Shown here: positions 26,232-35,309 of the stretch, one piece after another
Layout: each line of letters starts with the position of its first letter
How positions within the stretch are numbered: the stretch's first letter is position 1
Assembly (NCBI RefSeq): GCF_005116655.2
Contig: NZ_CP050698.1
Span: 4,380,001-4,444,000, forward strand
Direction of reading: 5' to 3'
Length of the DNA: 64,000 nucleotides
Origin: Desulfosediminicola flagellatus
GTDB taxonomy: Bacteria > Desulfobacterota > Desulfobulbia > Desulfobulbales > Desulfocapsaceae
Made by a program: the position numbers and the translations under genes
Notes under the pieces: generated by a model
Told to the model about the DNA's origin: nothing
Seen by the model: the letters and a program-made list of their open reading frames with translations, nothing else
The model's database searches: none

Positions 26232-26382
26232 CAACCGAATGAGGTCAAGATGCAAGCGGCGGATCTATTTTCTTTTCAAAGACGTATGTGGTTTTTTCAG
26301 TGTATCTTGATTGCAGGTAGTCTGTAGATTGTGTTCTAATAGACGGTTAGCAATTCACCTAATAACTCAATGAGAAATCACA

Positions 26383-26853
26383 ATGCTTCAGATTGACATC
26401 CCGGGCCAAAACACATTCATATTGAAACACCTTGTTCTTGATTACAATGGCACTATTGCTGAAGATGGTGAACTTATCATCGGCGTTTCCAGCCGTTTGA
26501 TAGATCTCAGCAATTCACTCACCATTCATGTAATTACCGCTGACACCCATGGGACTGTTATGGCTAAACTTGCTGGTCTACCTGTCAAAACCACAGTGAT
26601 CGGAGAGGGAACGCAGGACAAACACAAAGAAGAATTTGTTAAGCAGCTTGGTGTAGATTCGGTAATCGCAATGGGAAATGGCCGAAATGATATACATATG
26701 CTGAGCGCCGCAGCAATCGGAGTCGGTCTTATGCAAAAGGAAGGGTGTGCTGCAGCAGTTAGCCAGTCATCAGATGTACTATGCAATGATATTTGTGATG
26801 CTCTAGATCTGCTGCGTTTTCCGGACAGACTGCGAGCAACATTACGAAACTAA
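26383..26853 (+). CDS. HAD-family protein resembling the P-domain of P-type ATPases
   Basis: 156 residues with the HAD motif DYNGTIAEDGEL near 25, where the second Asp is Asn, and the C-terminal GNGRNDIHMLSAAAIGVGL, characteristic of the soluble P-type-ATPase-like group. No membrane segment is present. Members are proposed small-molecule or protein phosphatases of unknown substrate. It is divergent from the RHH-zinc operon with 190 nt between the starts, which hints at a metal-related function. That link is inference from position only. Confidence 0.8.
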   Translation: MLQIDIPGQNTFILKHLVLDYNGTIAEDGELIIGVSSRLIDLSNSLTIHVITADTHGTVMAKLAGLPVKTTVIGEGTQDKHKEEFVKQLGVDSVIAMGNGRNDIHMLSAAAIGVGLMQKEGCAAAVSQSSDVLCNDICDALDLLRFPDRLRATLRN

Positions 26854-26925
26854 TAGGTTAAATGGCAGGACGGTACGAGTCAAAAAATCATTGCTTTATA
26901 CCACCTCAACTCAATCGTAGATAGA

Positions 26926-27105
26926 GAGGTGTAAGGAGTGAGGCGTGAGGTAACAACTGCTGACAACGACATCAGTCCAGAAAAAATTGGCAACTCGCTG
27001 TGCCTGCATCAATACTCAGTGGTCAGATTTTGAAAGGTTTTATACTCCTCACACCTCACACCTCACACCTCACTGTACTAGCTGAGGATTAGGGGTAATC
27101 AGAGA
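26926..27105. repeat. CTCAC-rich inverted repeat, copy 2
   Basis: A purine-rich arm (GAGGTGTAAGGAGTGAGGCG, 26926-26945, continuing to 26951) faces a pyrimidine arm at 27045-27073 made of CCTCACA heptamers (CTCACACCTCACACCTCACA). The latter is followed by AGCTGAGGATTAGGGGTAAT. The arms could pair across about 93 nt. The tail motif recurs at 20497 and 38292. It fills most of the space between the HAD gene and the lipoprotein gene. Confidence 0.6.
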
Positions 27106-27111
27106 TATTTA

Positions 27112-27627
27112 TCAATTAATTTCAGCAGAGCGAATCACTGTATCAAATATTTTTTCATACTTGCCAACGCTTGGCTCAGCACAGGTTGCAGTGAGGATGT
27201 AGACGTCATCAGATTCAGCCAGCATATAGGTGAAATGTATGACCGGAATTTTTTCAACATTTACCCTCCCCGCCATACTCTTCGAAATATTTACTTTTCC
27301 TGAGCGAAGAAGCAGTTCTTCCTGCTTGACCAGGTAATCTGGATAGACCCGTTTTTTTTCTTTCAGATAGTCTTTAAAGACGCTTCTGTAATCGGTATTA
27401 GCACTTATACGTTCCAGTTGAATATTCGGCTTAATTCCATAATCGATATCAGTAAACAACGTGACATAATCATTGCCCGGTATTTTAGTCATGAGCCAGT
27501 TTTCAGGCGGAGTGAGGGATAATCTGGAACCTTCAAAGCTGAATCTGCCGCTCGGGATTTTTTCACCTGAAGACGTACATGACACACATGTAAACAGAAT
27601 TACCAGGAGAAGTAGCAATCTTTTCAT
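27112..27627 (-). CDS. Predicted lipoprotein, unknown function
   Basis: 171 residues with a lipoprotein signal (LLLLVILFTCVSC, lipid Cys near 17). The mature part (about 150 residues) has a beta-rich pattern with SLTPPENW, a feature seen in small PsbP-like or DUF1795-type outer-membrane lipoproteins. AAAGG lies about 7 nt before the ATG. It stands alone downstream of the VWA-PspA operon in the same direction, separated from it by a hairpin at 27820. The family assignment is tentative. Confidence 0.7.
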   Translation of the reverse strand: MKRLLLLLVILFTCVSCTSSGEKIPSGRFSFEGSRLSLTPPENWLMTKIPGNDYVTLFTDIDYGIKPNIQLERISANTDYRSVFKDYLKEKKRVYPDYLVKQEELLLRSGKVNISKSMAGRVNVEKIPVIHFTYMLAESDDVYILTATCAEPSVGKYEKIFDTVIRSAEIN

Positions 27628-27819
27628 AAATACCTTTCTTTTCGAACATCAAACATAATCACTCGATGCTAAATCACATCGGCATGTTAAGACCAAATAC
27701 CCCTAACAATACCTGTAACTTTCAACTCTAACACAGAGTTACGATAAAAGTGTAACATCCTCAACAGTTGAAAAAGAAAAATCTACAATCATCGCTGATC
27801 GCAGATTCCAAGAAGACAA

Positions 27820-27842
27820 ACAGGAGGGTTTTAACCCTCCTG
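27820..27842 (-). terminator. Hairpin after the VWA-PspA operon
   Basis: ACAGGAGGGTT and AACCCTCCTGT form a perfect 11-bp stem with a two-base loop (effective loop TTTT), followed on the minus strand by TTGTCTTCTT. It probably ends the operon 53 nt after its last gene. Confidence 0.65.
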
Positions 27843-27895
27843 TACCTAATGATATCAAGCAGCAAAACTGTAAACTGCATTTTCTTGTTATACCA

Positions 27896-28456
27896 TTACC
27901 TTCCAAATCCATTTGAAAATATTTTCTCCATCTCTTTAAAAGCATGCTCAAAAGGTTCTTCGCGTATGTGCTTTTTACAGGATGGTACACAGGCAGGGAC
28001 AAGATAGAAATAGAGCGTCTGCATCAGAAAAAACAACCAGATTCCAATAGACAGGCCATATGTCGTATGAGGAATCATCAAACCGATTATTAGCACGAAT
28101 ATCGTAAAGATCAGTCCCTCAGCCAGGATTGACCTGAGAGGTGTATCGGTAAAACATATTCCGCTGCGAATCCAACAAAATATCAATAAGATAAAAACGA
28201 TACCAAGAAAATATCCAGTATAATAGATTGGCATTACCATCATCACCGGCACCAGTGCCAAGGGAAAGAGTACCTTAATCAGAGCAGTTTGAGACCAGCG
28301 ACAAAGCAATATAGAGTAGAGAACAAGAACTCCCCATATATACAGTATTGACACCATTGACCAGCTCATATTCGATACAGGCAATGAATCAAGTAATGCT
28401 GCGCCAAGTGCACTGATGACGCCAAAGATCAGTGTTGTTCGTACTTGCTTACTCAT
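27896..28456 (-). CDS. Integral membrane protein of the VWA-PspA operon, unknown function
   Basis: 186 residues with about five hydrophobic segments (roughly 7-25, 33-52, 62-80, 82-96, 112-150) and a basic C-terminal tail with ACVPSCKKH. No family is recognised. Its ATG overlaps the end of the PspA-like gene by 8 nt, so the products are made together. The natural guess is a membrane partner for the PspA-like protein. Confidence 0.75.
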   Translation of the reverse strand: MSKQVRTTLIFGVISALGAALLDSLPVSNMSWSMVSILYIWGVLVLYSILLCRWSQTALIKVLFPLALVPVMMVMPIYYTGYFLGIVFILLIFCWIRSGICFTDTPLRSILAEGLIFTIFVLIIGLMIPHTTYGLSIGIWLFFLMQTLYFYLVPACVPSCKKHIREEPFEHAFKEMEKIFSNGFGR

Positions 28457-29012
28457 AATTAGCCTCCCCGCTCATCGCCTCTTTTCTGCGCATAAGTTCA
28501 AGCTCTATCTCGTTATCATCTATTCGACCACCTACAAGACTATTATGAGTATTTGAGAAAGAATCGTTCTGCTTTCTCATCTCCGCATCTCGACAATATG
28601 CCTCGGTTTTGGCTCTCATAGTCTCGTATTGCAGGCGCTGTTCTTTTAGACATTCAAGCAGGCTTGTCCGATCCTGGTCCAGATCCTGTTGCTGCCGTTG
28701 CATTTCCTGCAGGTAGACTTGCTGGCTCCGTTGCTTACGAATCAGCAGCCTGGCGATCTCATCATTTTCTTTTCTAAGAGCCAACTCGAGATCTTTCTCC
28801 AGCTTTTCTATCTCAAGCGCGCATTGGTTATGAGCATTTTCGATTCGTTTAAGTGATGCAGTTATACTTTGAACTCTATTTTCTTTCTCATCAAGCGACG
28901 ATTCCATCTCCCGTAAATACTGTTTTAAAAGTAGTTCCTTATCTTCGAGTTGATCCATGACTCCATGAATATCCGCTTTCCAAAGCCTGAGTATGCGTGT
29001 CATTATTGCCAT
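28449..29012 (-). CDS. PspA/IM30-like coiled-coil protein
   Basis: 187 residues, mainly long helices from about 15 to 150 with heptad-like Leu/Gln/Glu pattern. The N-terminus (MTRILRLWKADIHGVMDQLE) matches the PspA/Vipp1 amphipathic helix plus start of the coiled coil, with the conserved LEDKELLLKQYLREME. It is shorter than typical PspA (about 220). PspA proteins bind stressed membranes and restrain proton leakage. AGGTGAAAGA precedes the ATG. The gene lies between the VWA and membrane protein genes. Confidence 0.82.
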   Translation of the reverse strand: MAIMTRILRLWKADIHGVMDQLEDKELLLKQYLREMESSLDEKENRVQSITASLKRIENAHNQCALEIEKLEKDLELALRKENDEIARLLIRKQRSQQVYLQEMQRQQQDLDQDRTSLLECLKEQRLQYETMRAKTEAYCRDAEMRKQNDSFSNTHNSLVGGRIDDNEIELELMRRKEAMSGEANYE

Positions 29013-29067
29013 TCTTTCACCTGAATGTGTTGGTTATCAGTCAAAATCACTGCGTCATTATCACTGG

Positions 29068-30510
29068 TTATTTCTTATCCCGTCGAATCTGGTAGCTCTC
29101 GTACTGCAGTATTTTTGCCTGATTCTTTTTCTTCTCGGCAACTGCGGCCGGTGCACCGGTAAAGGTGTCTTCAACACTCTGTTTGAGCGACTGAACCTCA
29201 CCTTCAAGATTTTCGGCTACAGCCCGGGACCCAACACTGCTATTCAGGCTTCGATTTCTTACTTCATATTCTTCAATAGTTTTCAGAGCTTCTTCTTTTC
29301 TCCCTTTACGGATAGAGGACGCCACATTGTCTTTAAGCTTGTTATAGTCTTCTTTAACAACCTGCTCAGACCACGCCTCTTCATCGATACTTGCTACTAC
29401 CGCTTTCTGATCCTGCACGCAAAATACTGTTAACAGTTGATTATTGCTGACGCCCTGTTTCACTCCATTATGAAGGTAGTTAACGTGCACGCTTCCTAAT
29501 GTGTAACTCGCTGCCTTGTGGCTGGGCACCTGATAGGTGAGAAATATTTTGCGTTGCTGACCCGCGAGAAGATCACCCGGTTTAATAACTGCGTAATTTC
29601 CTTCACGTGAAATAGGATAACCACCTGCATCAATCAGCTGCACACCATCACCAAGAGGAATCCGTATTTCCAAACCACCCGCTACGATATTGCGTGTCAT
29701 TTCAAATTCTTTTTCGAACACTCGAGCAAAGGCTATAGGATTTTCAAGAAAGTAATAGTTTCCTGCACCGTGATCGGCAATGGTCGTCATCAGCAGTTCG
29801 TTAAACTCATTACCAACCCCCACCGTGCTTACGGCAAGACGAGATTCTGTTCCGTTTGCTGCCATGCGTCCAAGTGAATACGGATCGGTAACACCCTGAT
29901 TAGCAAGACCATCTGATATGAGGATGATTTTTCGTTGTCTGCCTGCGTCATCGGAAGATTTAACTGATGAAAGTGAAGAAAATGATGAAATACCAAAATC
30001 AAGTCCGGCTCCAAGATTTGTTCCGCCGCCGGGTCGAATCATCCGTACTCGTGCTGCAAGATTTTGCCTGTTGGCATTCGTCATATAGGTAAGGGGTGAA
30101 ACACGCTCTACTCCATTGGAGTACGTTATTACCGCCATACGATCACGTGGTGATAATCGCTCCATCAAGCCTATTACCGCCTGCCTCGCATCAACTATTT
30201 TCTGTCCCTCCATTGAACCACTACGATCGAGTACAACCACCAGATCAACCGGTTGCTGCTGAACATCAATCGCATTCTCAATATTTGCCCCCGTAAGGGT
30301 CAGGGCAACCGAGACCGTGCCATCCGACCCCTGAAGCACTTTATCCTGAATCAATTTGGTATCTATCACCACAAGTTCATCGTTTGATACGGCCGGTACA
30401 GGTATAACCGTGGCCACTGCCTGGTTCTTATTCTCTACATAGACCAGCGCCAGTGTGGTAACTCCGATCAACATCACAATTGTCAAAAAGCCTTTATTCA
30501 ATGGTTTCAT
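29068..30510 (-). CDS. Membrane-anchored von Willebrand factor A domain protein
   Basis: 480 residues with one N-terminal membrane segment (about 8-26), so the bulk is periplasmic. The VWA domain spans about 85-275. Its MIDAS residues are DRSGSM near 95, the Thr in GGGTNLG, and the Asp in LISDG. The C-terminal ~150 residues are charged and helical (KKEEALKTIEEYEVRNRSL). GGGAGTAGG precedes the ATG. It leads an operon with the PspA-like and membrane proteins and is divergent from a two-component pair, consistent with an envelope-stress module. Confidence 0.88.
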   Translation of the reverse strand: MKPLNKGFLTIVMLIGVTTLALVYVENKNQAVATVIPVPAVSNDELVVIDTKLIQDKVLQGSDGTVSVALTLTGANIENAIDVQQQPVDLVVVLDRSGSMEGQKIVDARQAVIGLMERLSPRDRMAVITYSNGVERVSPLTYMTNANRQNLAARVRMIRPGGGTNLGAGLDFGISSFSSLSSVKSSDDAGRQRKIILISDGLANQGVTDPYSLGRMAANGTESRLAVSTVGVGNEFNELLMTTIADHGAGNYYFLENPIAFARVFEKEFEMTRNIVAGGLEIRIPLGDGVQLIDAGGYPISREGNYAVIKPGDLLAGQQRKIFLTYQVPSHKAASYTLGSVHVNYLHNGVKQGVSNNQLLTVFCVQDQKAVVASIDEEAWSEQVVKEDYNKLKDNVASSIRKGRKEEALKTIEEYEVRNRSLNSSVGSRAVAENLEGEVQSLKQSVEDTFTGAPAAVAEKKKNQAKILQYESYQIRRDKK

Positions 30511-30737
30511 TTGCCTACTCCCTATTCGAGATTTAATCGCGGTATTGCTTCCCCCTTTCCTCTATGATACGGTTTCTCTGAAATAGGACAATTCAAACAA
30601 ATGCAAATGGTTAAGCGTATTTTTTTACATAACTTTTACTTTGACTGCAGCCTGGTGTGATGTAAGGTTTAGAACAGGAATCAGCCACAACTCAGTCGAA
30701 CACGCCATGCAGGATAATCCGAACAAGGGAAGCACAA

Positions 30738-31439
30738 ATGAAACACGCCAAAGCACATATACTTATCGTTGAAGATGATCAGGCCATATTACGCGGCTTA
30801 AGTGATGTGCTTGTATTTAACGGGTACTCTGTTGAAGCTGCTGAAGATGGTGGTAAAGGGCTTGAAATGATATTGAATAATCAGTTCGACCTTGTCCTGC
30901 TTGATGTGATGTTGCCAACCATGGATGGTTTTTCTATCTGTAAAGAAGTGCGGCGGAAAAAACCTGCTCAACCGATCGTGATGCTCACCGCTAAGGGATC
31001 TGAAGATGATATCGTCACCGGATTTACCGCAGGGGTTGATGACTATATTTCTAAACCGTTCTCCCTGCGTGAACTGATTGTTCGCGTAGAGGCTGTACTT
31101 CGCAGAAGTGGTAAGCATCTGGGAGATGAACGAATTGAGTTAAGCTCTCTGGTATTTGATGGGAAAAATCTCCGCGCCAGTTGTAATCAACATGTTGTTG
31201 ATCTTACCCGTCGTGAGATGGATATAATCGTCTATCTCTATCGCCATCAGGATAGAATTGTTTCAAAAAAGGAACTGCTCATCGAAGTGTGGCACTATGC
31301 CGATGCGGATATCGAAACCCGAACAGTAGATATCCATATGCTGAAGCTAAGAAAAAAACTCCATTCGCTGGATGCTACAACAGATCTGATTCAGACAATT
31401 CGCGGCGAAGGTTACAGGTTAGAATATGAGCAGGCTTAA
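30738..31439 (+). CDS. OmpR-family response regulator
   Basis: 233 residues: receiver (about 6-120) with acidic pair EDD, phospho-Asp in LLDVMLPTMDG (near 56) and Lys in YISKPFSLREL, then a winged-helix DNA-binding domain (about 135-230) with LTRREMDIIVYLYRHQDRIVS and TVDIHMLKLRKKL. GGGAAG lies about 7 nt before the ATG. It overlaps the kinase gene by 14 nt. The divergent VWA-PspA operon, 227 nt away, is the obvious candidate target. Confidence 0.95.
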   Translation: MKHAKAHILIVEDDQAILRGLSDVLVFNGYSVEAAEDGGKGLEMILNNQFDLVLLDVMLPTMDGFSICKEVRRKKPAQPIVMLTAKGSEDDIVTGFTAGVDDYISKPFSLRELIVRVEAVLRRSGKHLGDERIELSSLVFDGKNLRASCNQHVVDLTRREMDIIVYLYRHQDRIVSKKELLIEVWHYADADIETRTVDIHMLKLRKKLHSLDATTDLIQTIRGEGYRLEYEQA

Positions 31440-33432
31440 GCTTTTTATAGTTCTCTTCTTTGTTACAGTCTCTATTCCTTTAGCTTTTGTTATCTGGCAG
31501 ACATACTCAGGTTTGGAACAGGAAGAAAAGGGACAACTACGCTTTTTCTCAGAAGCGATGTTTGACCGGATGGAAGCAGAGCTTGCAGATCTTGTACAGG
31601 TTGAAGAAAACCGTGCGGTTGATGAGTATGGATATTTTCTTGCATCATCAACAGGATCCGACGGCAACACAAAGCTGTCGCCACTGGCTACGCAGGAGTA
31701 TCAGAATTATATCCTCGGCTATATGCAGAACAATCCTGATGGCTCCTTTCAGACGCCACTTGTTGCTGATACAGATAGAAATAGCGACACAATTCAACCC
31801 TCCCGAATAGAACTTATTTCACAGCTCGAAGAAGCGAACAGGATATTCAACCAGAAGAAATTGACCGTTATCAAACCAGTCTCGCCGGCTGTTGCTACTG
31901 CGGCAAAACCAATTGAAAAAGAGGCTAAAAAAGACAGTTTTTCAGAACGCTATCTGACACAATCCAAAACAGCGCCGAGCAAAATATATCTTGGTAAAAA
32001 ACAGCAACGAATCGAAGAGGTGACAGCTGAACAGGTAATCAACATTATGCCTGCTGATGAAGGCCTTAAAAAGTACACCTACGAACAACAAAAGATACAA
32101 CAAACCCAGGCAGAGAACAGAGCTATTGGGGAGACCGGTTCTGCCGCTGATTATGAAGTTGAAGACAGCTCGACATATCGTGACAAAATTTCAGACAGTA
32201 AAGGGATTTTGAGCTCTCTCCGCCGCGATAGATCGGAGCAAGAGCCAGATCGTAAAGAAGAAGCGCTACAACCAGATACAACAGGGTTTCAGGTTGAGGT
32301 CGCGCCATTTCAATCTGTTTCTATAAATGAAGAGCTTGTATATATATTCAGACGGATCGCTATAAACAATCAGATCTATCGCCAGGGATTTATCCTGAAA
32401 GTTGAGCCGCTGTTGCAGTATCTGGCCTCAAAACATTTTGAACAGCAACCTCTCGCCCAATATGCAGCGCTTACTCTTCAACGAAGAGATAGTGGTGACA
32501 ATAATACTATCATGCAGATTGGTTCAATTGATGGTTCTGCAGATTTTTCGAATGAGCGGGTGTTCCCTCCGCCATTTAATTTTTTAAAAGTCAGCCTTAA
32601 TGCTTCCACCGTTCCGGCTTCTCCGGCCAGAGGATCGCTTAATATCGCGATTATCGTCCTTACTCTTTTTATGTGCATTGGCCTGATCGCCATCTATCAG
32701 AGCGCCTATACAATAGTGGCAATGTCTGAGCGCCGCTCACAATTCGTCTCTTCTGTCACGCATGAGCTGAAAACTCCTCTCACCAATATCCGTATGTATA
32801 TTGAAATGCTTGAACAGGGGATCGCGGCAACACCCGAACGCGAACAGGAATATCTGGCCATTGTCGGATCTGAGAGCACACGACTTTCCGGTCTTATCAA
32901 TAATGTTCTGGAACTGGCAAAACTTGAGAAGAAACAGCGACAGTTCCATATACAGCCCGGATATCTTGATGATGTATATACTGAAGTAGCAGCAATAATG
33001 GCAGAAAAACTCAAACAGACAGGATTCACATTAGCTATTGAGCCAGGGAAAGATAATGAAAACATTCCTGAATGCAATTTTGACCGTGAAGTAGTCATTC
33101 AGATTCTTACCAATCTTATCGAAAACAGCATCAAATTTGGTCAACATGCTGATTTGAAAAAAATCACAATAAGAACCACCTCGCACGATGGCTCCGTCCG
33201 TGTTGATGTTTCCGACACAGGCCCCGGCATCCCGCAACATGCTCTCAAAAAAGTATTCGATGATTTTTATCGGGTGGATAACGATCTGACTAGATCTACC
33301 GGCGGCACAGGTATTGGTCTTGCCCTAGTTAAGAAATTTATGAATGCTATGGGTGGGAGTGTTAAAGCTGCTAATAACCGCGATTCAGGTTGTACAATTA
33401 CTCTTCAGTTTCCTGCTGGAGTCTCTCAATAA
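31426..33432 (+). CDS. Sensor histidine kinase with a very large extracytoplasmic region
   Basis: 668 residues. Membrane segment 1 is at about 5-21 and segment 2 at about 404-428, leaving ~380 residues outside the membrane. That region is charged, Gln/Glu/Lys-rich in its middle (about 140-290), and matches no domain I know. The cytoplasmic part has H-box SSVTHELKTPLTNIR near 443, N-box NLIENSIKFG and G-box GTGIGLALVKKFM. No HAMP domain separates segment 2 from the H-box. It is the cognate kinase of the overlapping regulator gene. Confidence 0.92.
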   Translation: MSRLKLFIVLFFVTVSIPLAFVIWQTYSGLEQEEKGQLRFFSEAMFDRMEAELADLVQVEENRAVDEYGYFLASSTGSDGNTKLSPLATQEYQNYILGYMQNNPDGSFQTPLVADTDRNSDTIQPSRIELISQLEEANRIFNQKKLTVIKPVSPAVATAAKPIEKEAKKDSFSERYLTQSKTAPSKIYLGKKQQRIEEVTAEQVINIMPADEGLKKYTYEQQKIQQTQAENRAIGETGSAADYEVEDSSTYRDKISDSKGILSSLRRDRSEQEPDRKEEALQPDTTGFQVEVAPFQSVSINEELVYIFRRIAINNQIYRQGFILKVEPLLQYLASKHFEQQPLAQYAALTLQRRDSGDNNTIMQIGSIDGSADFSNERVFPPPFNFLKVSLNASTVPASPARGSLNIAIIVLTLFMCIGLIAIYQSAYTIVAMSERRSQFVSSVTHELKTPLTNIRMYIEMLEQGIAATPEREQEYLAIVGSESTRLSGLINNVLELAKLEKKQRQFHIQPGYLDDVYTEVAAIMAEKLKQTGFTLAIEPGKDNENIPECNFDREVVIQILTNLIENSIKFGQHADLKKITIRTTSHDGSVRVDVSDTGPGIPQHALKKVFDDFYRVDNDLTRSTGGTGIGLALVKKFMNAMGGSVKAANNRDSGCTITLQFPAGVSQ

Positions 33433-33700
33433 AAATGAGGCCAAAGTCAACCTCCCCAGCTTCACCTAAACTTTTTCGCCCCCCTATTCCGCTAACCAGT
33501 ACTGTTAAAAAACACGTCTGCAAAGATTGGATTTGGAGCAGTTACAAAGCAACCCATTTTCCATTCTTGTAATATCTACAAACAAATATGTCACATACCA
33601 CTTAATCACCTTCGCCTTTGTAACTAAATATCACTATCAAAGACTGATCTGACAAGATCGTACTGCCACCTCCATACGTATTGGATATTTTTTTACAAAC

Positions 33701-33716
33701 AGGCACTCTATTTGCG
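33701..33716 (+). promoter_or_regulatory. Sigma-54 type promoter
   Basis: AGGCACTCTATTTGCG matches the -24/-12 consensus (TGGCAC-N5-TTGC) at all but the first base, and the diagnostic GG-N10-GC spacing is exact (GG 33702-33703, GC 33714-33715). The expected start of transcription is near 33727, about 40 nt before the tandem-ACT gene. The other ~260 nt between the kinase stop and this site hold no gene. Confidence 0.65.
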
Positions 33717-33767
33717 TGTCGCATAACAACTAGCTAATTTCAACAAATAGAGGCCTACTTACCCATT

Positions 33768-34670
33768 ATGGAACTACACAAATTTGAGATTCAAACCTCA
33801 GAGTCTGATTTCGACAAACTACGTTTACTTGAGGATTCCGGAGTAGCAATTATTGGTGGCATCAGCCAGCAGCGTTTTTCATCATCGCCTGGAGATGGTT
33901 CAACCGGATTAGCACAAGATGATTCTGATCAACCGGTCAAAGTCGAATTATTCACCTCCACACCGCCGGAGATACTGCTCAAAAAGCTCTCCATCTTCAC
34001 AAACAGCCGAACTGTTAGCATTTCGAAATGTTCCAGCCTTACTTTGGAGACACGTCCAGATAGCATTCATAAAAATAATGAACTTCCGGTAAGAGCAGTC
34101 GAACAACAGCCACAAGCTATAGTGGAAGATGGGCTAAGTTCTTCGATTGACTTTACCCATCCAGACGTCATGCACCTTAAGGTGGAAGCTCAAGCGACCC
34201 CAATCTTACTCAACAGGGTATTTGCAGCAGTCTGCCAATTTGACATCATCTTGACAAGCGGACGCAAGTTGAGGCAAGGACAACGTGATTTCGCCATGCT
34301 CTCCTTTAAAGGGGTCAATCAGGCATTGCAAAAGCAAATCAAAGACAGGTTTAACCTTGCCATCAAACCATTCTATATTCCAAACGATTCCGAGATATTT
34401 TCGCAGTTTGTTCTAACTAACGACCTTCAAATCAGCCTGCAGCAAAAAGGACCCATGACAGCTATGAGAGTGTTATGTGATAGACCGACTCCTTCTTTCA
34501 GGTACCAGCTCCTCAGTCATCTGGCATCATTCAAAATCGATATCCCACTTGCCAGAATGTCTACCAGAAATAACACAATTGAAGATGTCTACCATCTAAA
34601 ACCAATATCAAGTCAACTGCTTCCCCCTGAATTGGCAGAGGCTTTGCGACAAAAACTTACAAGGATATAA
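33768..34670 (+). CDS. Tandem ACT-domain protein, resembling the C-terminus of GlnD
   Basis: 300 residues, no membrane segments. The region at about 125-205 (HLKVEAQATPILLNRVFAAV, then FDIILTSGRK) and that at about 220-300 (LQISLQQKGPMTAMRVLCDR, FKIDIPLARMSTRNNTIEDV, PPELAEALRQKL) follow the ACT pattern seen at the end of GlnD uridylyltransferase. No nucleotidyltransferase or HD domain is present. The first ~120 residues are of unknown fold. The ribosome site is weak. It is followed after 2 nt by a PII-like gene and preceded by a sigma-54 type promoter, so a role in nitrogen or metabolite sensing is inferred. Confidence 0.65.
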   Translation: MELHKFEIQTSESDFDKLRLLEDSGVAIIGGISQQRFSSSPGDGSTGLAQDDSDQPVKVELFTSTPPEILLKKLSIFTNSRTVSISKCSSLTLETRPDSIHKNNELPVRAVEQQPQAIVEDGLSSSIDFTHPDVMHLKVEAQATPILLNRVFAAVCQFDIILTSGRKLRQGQRDFAMLSFKGVNQALQKQIKDRFNLAIKPFYIPNDSEIFSQFVLTNDLQISLQQKGPMTAMRVLCDRPTPSFRYQLLSHLASFKIDIPLARMSTRNNTIEDVYHLKPISSQLLPPELAEALRQKLTRI

Positions 34671-34672
34671 CC

Positions 34673-34993
34673 ATGAAGAAAATAGAAGTGTTTTTCCCCT
34701 CACAAATAAACACTGACAAACTCGAAGACAAACTCTATCCTGTAGGCGCCAGGTCACTATCTCTGGTGGAAATGCGTGTACTTAACCAAGGGCCAGCGAA
34801 AACCGAAAAATACCGTGGGGTGGAACGTACCATCCGCTACAGCAGCAAAATTAAGGCCGAGATTATCGTCGATAATGACGATTTGAACAGAATAATATTA
34901 CTTTTGAGCGACTTTAAAACAACAGACAATGAGCGACCGCAAGCTTTTATATCAGAACTCTCCGCAGCAGATAAGCCAGCAATGACACTCTAA
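34673..34993 (+). CDS. Divergent PII (GlnB-like) protein
   Basis: 106 residues. The N-terminus MKKIEVFFPSQINTDKLEDK, the stretch LVEMRVLNQGP and the T-loop-like TEKYRGVERTIRYSSKIKAE align in order with GlnB (MKKIEA..., TEVKGFG, TELYRGAEY). The uridylylated T-loop Tyr is replaced by Arg (YRGVER). The ATP-binding B-loop (TGKIGDGK in GlnB) and the following C-terminal segment are absent. It therefore looks like a PII fold that has lost classical nucleotide and uridylyl regulation. AAGGAT precedes the ATG, 2 nt after the ACT gene. Confidence 0.7.
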   Translation: MKKIEVFFPSQINTDKLEDKLYPVGARSLSLVEMRVLNQGPAKTEKYRGVERTIRYSSKIKAEIIVDNDDLNRIILLLSDFKTTDNERPQAFISELSAADKPAMTL

Positions 34994-35309
34994 GCAGAAT
35001 TGGTTACAGCAAAATGTATAAGCGGTCACTGTAAATTTAAACCCACTATTTACTTTTACTCTGGCCTCTTATATTACCATTTTTATTACACTGAAAAATA
35101 CTAACCGGTCTTTATCTGCAATCAGTTTATTCTACTTTTACATATAGTTTATAACAACTTACCCAACCATCCTTGTTAGGTAAACAAGTTGACCTTTAAA
35201 AAAAATAGAGGTATTAACACTGTTAGGATGCTGAAGAAAGTCGACTGAGATTCAAAGGAAATTCTAACCACCGGCTCCATAGCAGTTATCTTATAAATCA
35301 TATCTAAAC

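Noticed and set aside
25907..26242. 111-codon plus-strand frame opposite the RHH gene
   Set aside because: It is the complement of a gene with clear motifs and ribosome site on the minus strand.
27045..27073. CCTCACA tandem heptamers as a CRISPR array
   Set aside because: Units are 7 nt without spacers and no cas gene is near.
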